Part shown: one piece after another, positions 15,490 through 19,377 of the stretch
Layout: each line of letters opens with the position of its first letter
Numbering within the stretch: the first letter of the stretch is position 1
Assembly (NCBI GenBank): GCA_946885665.1
Contig: CAMPGT010000041.1
Span: 1-19,377, forward strand
Direction: 5' to 3'
DNA: 19,377 nucleotides
Source of the DNA: an uncultured Chitinophagaceae bacterium
GTDB taxonomy: Bacteria > Bacteroidota > Bacteroidia > Chitinophagales > Chitinophagaceae
Program-made: the position numbers and the translations under genes
The notes under the pieces: generated by a model
Databases searched by the model: none
What the model was told of the DNA's origin: nothing
What the model saw: only the letters and a program-made list of their open reading frames with translations

Positions 15490-18400
15490 TTAATTCTTCA
15501 CAAACTTTGTAAGCTTTCTTTGCTTGCCATCAACAATCACTTCAAGGTAATACATGCCTGTTTGCAGCCTGTCTACACCGATGCGTTCAAACAAGCGTGT
15601 TTGTGTTTTCATGGTGTTATGAGAATGTACCACCATGCCGCTCGCATTGTAAATCGTGATCCTGGTTGTGCCCAGTGTGTCGCTGACCAACTCGGCATTG
15701 ACGGTTGTTCTTGCCGGGTTCGGGTATAACACCAATCCTTCTTCATACCTCATCGTGTTCACGATGGAAATAGATACAGTGTCTCTTGTTACACGGCCGT
15801 TATTGTCGGTGATGTTCAACTCGAAGTAGTATTCTCCGGTTTCCAGTCCGCTAACCTGGGTGATAGCAGCGCCGGGTGATGTGATGTTAGCCGATGACGG
15901 ACCGCTTATTTGTCTCCACTCGTAATCCGATACATCGGTACCGGAGTTGCTGCCATCGAGGTAGGTAGTGGTTTCGGGGTAAGCGATCGTTTGATCGGCG
16001 CCCGCTGCTGCGACAGGTATTTCAGGTGCTACTGCAGGCGCTGCATTTACTGTTACTTCGATCACATTGCTGGCAATGTTGCCGCTGTTGTCGGTAACTG
16101 TTAGGCGAAAAACATATGTTCCCGGAGCCAGGCCGATTATTGTTGGGGAGGCTGTGGCTGCGTTTGTGATTGTTACTCCGTTTGGCCCGCTAACCTTTAC
16201 CCAACTGTATCCGGTAATTGTACCGTCCACGTCGTACGATCCTGAACCATCCAGTTTAATACCCGGGTTTGGCAGTTGCACAGCTATGTCTTCACCCGCA
16301 ACGGCTACCGGCACCTGGTTGGGTGGCTCGGGCAGCACGGTGATCAGCACTACATCGCTGGCCTTTGTTCCTTCGTTGTCGGTGACCGTGAGCCTGAATT
16401 TATATTCTCCTTCTTTTAATTGCGTAATGGTTATGTCGGCTGAGCTTGCATCACTGATCTTCGCTCCTGCTGGACCAGTTACATATTCCCAATAATATTT
16501 TACGATCGTTCCATCGGGATCATAAGAGTCTTTGCCACTCAGGTCCACTTCGTTCACCGGCAACTGAATTTGCCCGTTGGCACCTGCTTTCGAGGTCGGG
16601 ACCTCATTAGGCGCCTTCTGCACGTTTACCACGATGGTGTCGTAGCCCAATGCGCCTTCTGTATCTTTTACCTGGAGTCTGAAGCGGTACGTACCCTGCA
16701 CCAGGTTTTCAACCTTGGTGATGTGATAGCTGGGGCTCACAATGCTGAATTGTGACGGTCCGTCAATCATCATCCAGGAATAATTTGTGAGTGTTCCATC
16801 TTCATCTTCTGATCTGCTGCCGTCAAGTGTAACTTCATTCAGCGGAAGCATGATGGTGATATCTGTTCCGGCAATGGCAATCGGTTTTTTATTGGGCGGC
16901 GGAGGCGGCACATCGGCTTCTCTAACATCTACTTTTACGGTGTCGGCATCGATATCACCATCATTGTCCTTCACTTCGATCCTGAACGAATAGGTGCCTG
17001 CCTGCAAACCTGTAACTTTTGTTGACACCAAAGCCGGGCTTGTTATTGAATAGCTGCCGGGTCCGCTAACATACGACCAGTGGTATGATTGAATAGTACC
17101 GTCGGGGTCAGATGAATTGGAGGCGTCTAAAGTTACCTCATCGTTAGGCAGTGTAATTACTTTATTGGAGCCGGCTTCTGCATAAGGTGCAACGTTAGGC
17201 ACTGGCAGCGCCGCATTTACTTTTACGGTCACCGTATCCTCGTCCGTTGCTCCGTCGTTATCTGTTACAACGAGGATAAACCTGTACGTTCCTTCCGATA
17301 AGTTCGTAAGATTAGTGCTCTTTACCGAGGCATCTGCAATAATAAACTGGCTGGGTCCGCTAAGTTTCGACCATTCATACGTGGCGATCGTTCCGTCGGG
17401 ATCCGAAGAGGCGCTACCATTCAGCACTGTTCTGTTATCAGGAAGTGTAAGCGTGATATTGTTGCCGGCGTTCGCTATTGGTGCCTTGTTCAGCGCGATT
17501 GGAGCGGGGTTAACCACCACCGTTACAAAATCTATTCCTGTTGCTCCTTTGTTATCCGTAACAACCAATTTGAATGAATAGGTTCCTTCAACCAAATTGC
17601 TCATCGTAGTGACGGCTGAAGAAGGTGAGCCAATTTTTGCAGTGGGGCCGGAAGCTTTGGTCCAGGCGTAAGAGGCGATTGAACCATCTGTATCTTCAGA
17701 ACCGCCTGCATCGAGTTTGATGCTGTTTATCGGTAACGTGATGATTTTATTGACACCTGCCCTTGCAATAGGCGCCTTGTTGGCAACGCTGGCGCCGGAT
17801 GTAACAACAACCGTTATCGTGTCGCCGGTATAGCTTGCCCTGTCATCTACAACATACAATGCATATTTATAGGTGCCGGCAAGTGTGAGGCCCGTTACTG
17901 TTGTTGACGAGCGCGATCCGAATGCATCGGTGATCACACCTGCAGAGGGTCCGGATATTTTTTTCCAAACGTAACGCACAATTTTACCGTCAGGATCAGA
18001 AGAAGCTGAACCGTTCAGGGTAACAGTGGCGTTGCCGGTGGTAGTGGTAAGGTCGCTACCTGCCCTGGCGGTGGGCAATTTATTTACAGCCCAGGTTCTG
18101 TTTTGTCCGAGGAACCACTCATATATATTTACGATGCCGTTATACCTGTAGTTGGTATCGGTGTACAGCCTGTCCCAAACGCCGTGTCCACCGGATGCCC
18201 AATACGTTTCCAACGCTCTTACAGCAGGATTCAGGGCATTGATCTTCCGGATGGCCGATTGTGTGCAGGATGCGGAGGCCACATTATCGTCGAGAGCGTG
18301 GAACGACCAAACCGGCAGATTGGCATCGACCACATATTTTGCATCTTTAAATGTACACGGTGCACAAACTGTTGCAGCCGCAGAAATGTTTTTTGGCTGA

Positions 18401-18891
18401 CTGGCTGCGGTAGAAATATATTTAAAGGTGCCCCCACCGCCCATGCTAAGACCAGTCAGATATATCCTGTCTTCGTCTATGCGGAGATTTGTTTTGGCAT
18501 ATTTAATAAGGTCCTCTACAAAAGCGTTTGGCCACATGCCGTAATTTTTTGGGCATTGTGGCGACAAAACGAGAAATGTTTCGGTCTTGCCGTTCCAGGT
18601 AAACGTCATATTATGACCCAGCTTTATCATGCGCGGCAGGCCTATGCGGGCAACATACTTAAGGTCGCTGGTGCCGTTACCTCTTTCACCGATTCCATGA
18701 AGGAAGATGATCAGTGGATATTTTTTGGTGGTTTTAGCGTAATCTGCGGGTTTGTATTCGAGGAAACCAAGCCAGTCGCCTGTTGAAGCCCTCAACCCTT
18801 TTTCTATTTGCTGGGAAAATCCGGACAGGGATCCGGCAGCAATCAGCATCATAAGCAATACAGTCCTAACTACATAGGTACAGTTTTTCAT
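15490..18891 (-). CDS. Secreted alpha/beta hydrolase with eight PKD/REJ-like repeats and T9SS type A sorting domain, 1133 aa
   Basis: Residues 1 to about 26 are a signal peptide. The catalytic domain (about 30-268) is an alpha/beta hydrolase of the esterase / polyhydroxybutyrate-depolymerase-like type: oxyanion segment FLHGIGERG (63-71), nucleophile S149 in GLSMGG, likely acid D201 or D202 in HALDDN, and H236 in GGHGVW. Eight Ig-like repeats follow (272-1044), each opening with a variant of NKxPIAxAG and holding LDGSxSxDPDG, W...SGPS and GTYxFxLxVTD blocks; they resemble PKD or K319L-like domains. Residues about 1048-1133 are a type A T9SS domain: LVLYPNPARTTV, then IYNASGMVV and a terminal KLTKFVKN. 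The protein should be exported through the outer membrane by T9SS and anchored or released. Substrate is unknown; a polysaccharide or polyester ester is plausible. The start is ATG 18891, at a clear signal peptide. It is monocistronic as far as can be seen. Confidence 0.87.
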   Translation of the reverse strand: MKNCTYVVRTVLLMMLIAAGSLSGFSQQIEKGLRASTGDWLGFLEYKPADYAKTTKKYPLIIFLHGIGERGNGTSDLKYVARIGLPRMIKLGHNMTFTWNGKTETFLVLSPQCPKNYGMWPNAFVEDLIKYAKTNLRIDEDRIYLTGLSMGGGGTFKYISTAASQPKNISAAATVCAPCTFKDAKYVVDANLPVWSFHALDDNVASASCTQSAIRKINALNPAVRALETYWASGGHGVWDRLYTDTNYRYNGIVNIYEWFLGQNRTWAVNKLPTARAGSDLTTTTGNATVTLNGSASSDPDGKIVRYVWKKISGPSAGVITDAFGSRSSTTVTGLTLAGTYKYALYVVDDRASYTGDTITVVVTSGASVANKAPIARAGVNKIITLPINSIKLDAGGSEDTDGSIASYAWTKASGPTAKIGSPSSAVTTMSNLVEGTYSFKLVVTDNKGATGIDFVTVVVNPAPIALNKAPIANAGNNITLTLPDNRTVLNGSASSDPDGTIATYEWSKLSGPSQFIIADASVKSTNLTNLSEGTYRFILVVTDNDGATDEDTVTVKVNAALPVPNVAPYAEAGSNKVITLPNDEVTLDASNSSDPDGTIQSYHWSYVSGPGSYSITSPALVSTKVTGLQAGTYSFRIEVKDNDGDIDADTVKVDVREADVPPPPPNKKPIAIAGTDITIMLPLNEVTLDGSRSEDEDGTLTNYSWMMIDGPSQFSIVSPSYHITKVENLVQGTYRFRLQVKDTEGALGYDTIVVNVQKAPNEVPTSKAGANGQIQLPVNEVDLSGKDSYDPDGTIVKYYWEYVTGPAGAKISDASSADITITQLKEGEYKFRLTVTDNEGTKASDVVLITVLPEPPNQVPVAVAGEDIAVQLPNPGIKLDGSGSYDVDGTITGYSWVKVSGPNGVTITNAATASPTIIGLAPGTYVFRLTVTDNSGNIASNVIEVTVNAAPAVAPEIPVAAAGADQTIAYPETTTYLDGSNSGTDVSDYEWRQISGPSSANITSPGAAITQVSGLETGEYYFELNITDNNGRVTRDTVSISIVNTMRYEEGLVLYPNPARTTVNAELVSDTLGTTRITIYNASGMVVHSHNTMKTQTRLFERIGVDRLQTGMYYLEVIVDGKQRKLTKFVKN
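15760..18078 (-). repeat. Eight tandem PKD/REJ-like domain repeats within the secreted hydrolase
   Basis: The repeats are seen at protein level, not as near-identical DNA. Their anchor glycines (in the AG motif) fall at residues 278, 379, 476, 574, 675, 770, 866 and 964, giving spacings of 101, 97, 98, 101, 95, 96 and 98. Linkers vary; repeats 4 and 5 are joined by a proline run (VPPPPPNKK). The last copy lacks the DPDG loop. Confidence 0.85.
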
Positions 18892-18921
18892 GGGTGGATT
18901 TTTCGGATAAACGGATTTCGG

Positions 18922-18939
18922 AACTGGGTTTAACCAGTT
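18922..18939. promoter_or_regulatory. Inverted repeat upstream of the secreted hydrolase gene
   Basis: AACTGG (18922-18927) and CCAGTT (18934-18939) flank GTTTAA, 31 bp before the hydrolase ATG. It could be an operator or a small leader hairpin. No good TAnnTTTG box was found in this gap, so the promoter of the hydrolase gene is unassigned. Short palindromes like this also arise by chance. Confidence 0.25.
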
Positions 18940-19049
18940 TTAAATAACATTAAGGAAACGGACATACATGCTGATTCCTTGCGTCAAAAGAACATTTTTT
19001 TTAATGATATGTCAAGTATCTCACTCAAACTAATAGAAGCCGCGACCGC

Positions 19050-19087
19050 CGATAAGTGTATTTGCTTAATGAACGATTTGCTTATCG
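19050..19087. repeat. Inverted repeat enclosing two direct repeats in the 18892-19117 gap
   Basis: CGATAAG (19050-19056) and CTTATCG (19081-19087) form 7-bp arms. Inside and overlapping them, ATTTGCTTA occurs twice in direct orientation (19060-19068 and 19076-19084, 16 bp apart). A perfect 10-bp palindrome AAAGTACTTT follows at 19090-19099. No T run follows on either strand, so it is not an obvious terminator of the glycosyltransferase gene ending at 19118. It may be a regulator-binding site; no family is recognised. Confidence 0.35.
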
Positions 19088-19117
19088 TAAAAGTACTTTC
19101 GCCGGATAGATAAAATA

Positions 19118-19377
19118 CTATTTGCCGGTGGCCTCTGAGTTTTCCGTGAACGATTTGGGAGTATGCGCAAATTCTTTTCGGTTGCGGCGCATCGTGAGAG
19201 CGGCCCTGATGAAAGTAAATACGATAATGGGAAGGTGAAGCAGGGCGCGAGCCGTACGGCCATTGTAGTACCGCTGCGGGAGGGCTAACAGCATCGCGGC
19301 CACGAGGATTAGAAATAGCGTTATCCAATACCTAAGGGAAACATTGGTAATATTGACGTGCGTGAAGTGTTCGATAA
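19118..19377 (-). CDS. Family 2 glycosyltransferase, membrane-bound processive type (partial, C-terminal 86 residues)
   Basis: The gene enters from the right edge; only the last 86 codons before TAG (19120-19118) are present. The visible protein reads through a transmembrane helix (RYWITLFLILVAAMLLALP), then QRYYNGRTARALLHLP, a second helix (IIVFTFIRAAL) and a basic tail with KEFAHTPKS. The order RYYN-x-RT-x-x-ALL-x-LP, followed by a helix and a K/R-x-F-x-HT end, is what I know from the C-terminus of Bacteroidota GT2 membrane glycosyltransferases (cellulose- or hyaluronan-synthase-like). The catalytic domain lies outside the window, so sugar and product cannot be named. A longer open frame on the same strand (18984-19328) does not show these motifs and is an out-of-frame shadow. 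Confidence 0.68.
   Translation of the reverse strand, partial: IEHFTHVNITNVSLRYWITLFLILVAAMLLALPQRYYNGRTARALLHLPIIVFTFIRAALTMRRNRKEFAHTPKSFTENSEATGK

Noticed and set aside
15760..18078. CRISPR array or DNA tandem repeat
   Set aside because: Periodicity of about 290 bp is only at protein level and follows eight Ig-like domains; nucleotide copies are diverged.
18103..18786. Plus-strand open frame of 227 codons
   Set aside because: It lies wholly antisense to the alpha/beta hydrolase domain, whose catalytic motifs are intact; no family features of its own.
18984..19328. Minus-strand open frame of 114 codons
   Set aside because: It covers the glycosyltransferase end in another frame; the RYYN/ALL/LP motifs with two membrane helices are in the frame that stops at 19118.

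Overview
The window reads as chromosomal DNA of a Bacteroidota bacterium, most likely near Chitinophagaceae. The grounds are two secreted proteins with type IX secretion system (T9SS) sorting domains (one type A, one type B), a PorP/SprF-family partner, a LeuRS and RecG of Bacteroidota character, and promoter-like TAnnTTTG boxes in place of -35/-10 elements. There are no tRNA or rRNA genes, IS elements, prophage genes or CRISPR arrays. Coding density is very high: the longest non-coding stretch is about 226 bp (18892-19117).

Layout. 1-376 (-): 5' part of the cell-division gene ftsX. 377-443: short divergent promoter region with interleaved -7 boxes. 444-3194 (+): leuS, with an in-frame, GC-rich, hairpin-forming insertion in the editing domain. 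3184-4209 (-): PorP/SprF-family outer-membrane protein, 10 bp downstream of 4220-7906 (-), a 1228-aa secreted protein (SBBP propeller, four PKD domains, type B T9SS sorting domain); the two form a cargo-partner pair. 7983-10097 (-): recG, overlapping by 17 bp the gene for a GT-C-like polytopic glycosyltransferase (10081-11709, -). 11710-11854: divergent intergenic region. 11855-15411 (+): a tight four-gene operon of a UbiA-family polyprenyl-phosphate phosphoribosyltransferase, a DprE1-like FAD oxidase, a DprE2-like SDR reductase and a HAD-IB phosphatase. 15438-15466: bidirectional terminator. 15490-18891 (-): 1133-aa secreted alpha/beta hydrolase with eight PKD/REJ-like repeats and a type A T9SS sorting domain. 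19118-19377 (-): C-terminal end of a processive family 2 glycosyltransferase.

The most interesting unit is 10081-15411. The four plus-strand genes cover the chemistry that mycobacteria use to make polyprenyl-phosphate-arabinofuranose: transfer of phosphoribose to a polyprenyl phosphate, removal of the 5-phosphate, and epimerisation at C2 by oxidation then reduction. Here the phosphatase would be a HAD enzyme rather than the mycobacterial PAP2-type candidate. A GT-C-like membrane glycosyltransferase, the fold used by arabinofuranosyltransferases that consume this donor, is divergently transcribed right next to the operon. The window therefore probably encodes donor synthesis plus a transferase for D-arabinofuranose (or a related pentofuranose) on an unknown surface acceptor. 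The pathway call rests on recognised family motifs; the acceptor and the GT-C assignment are inference.
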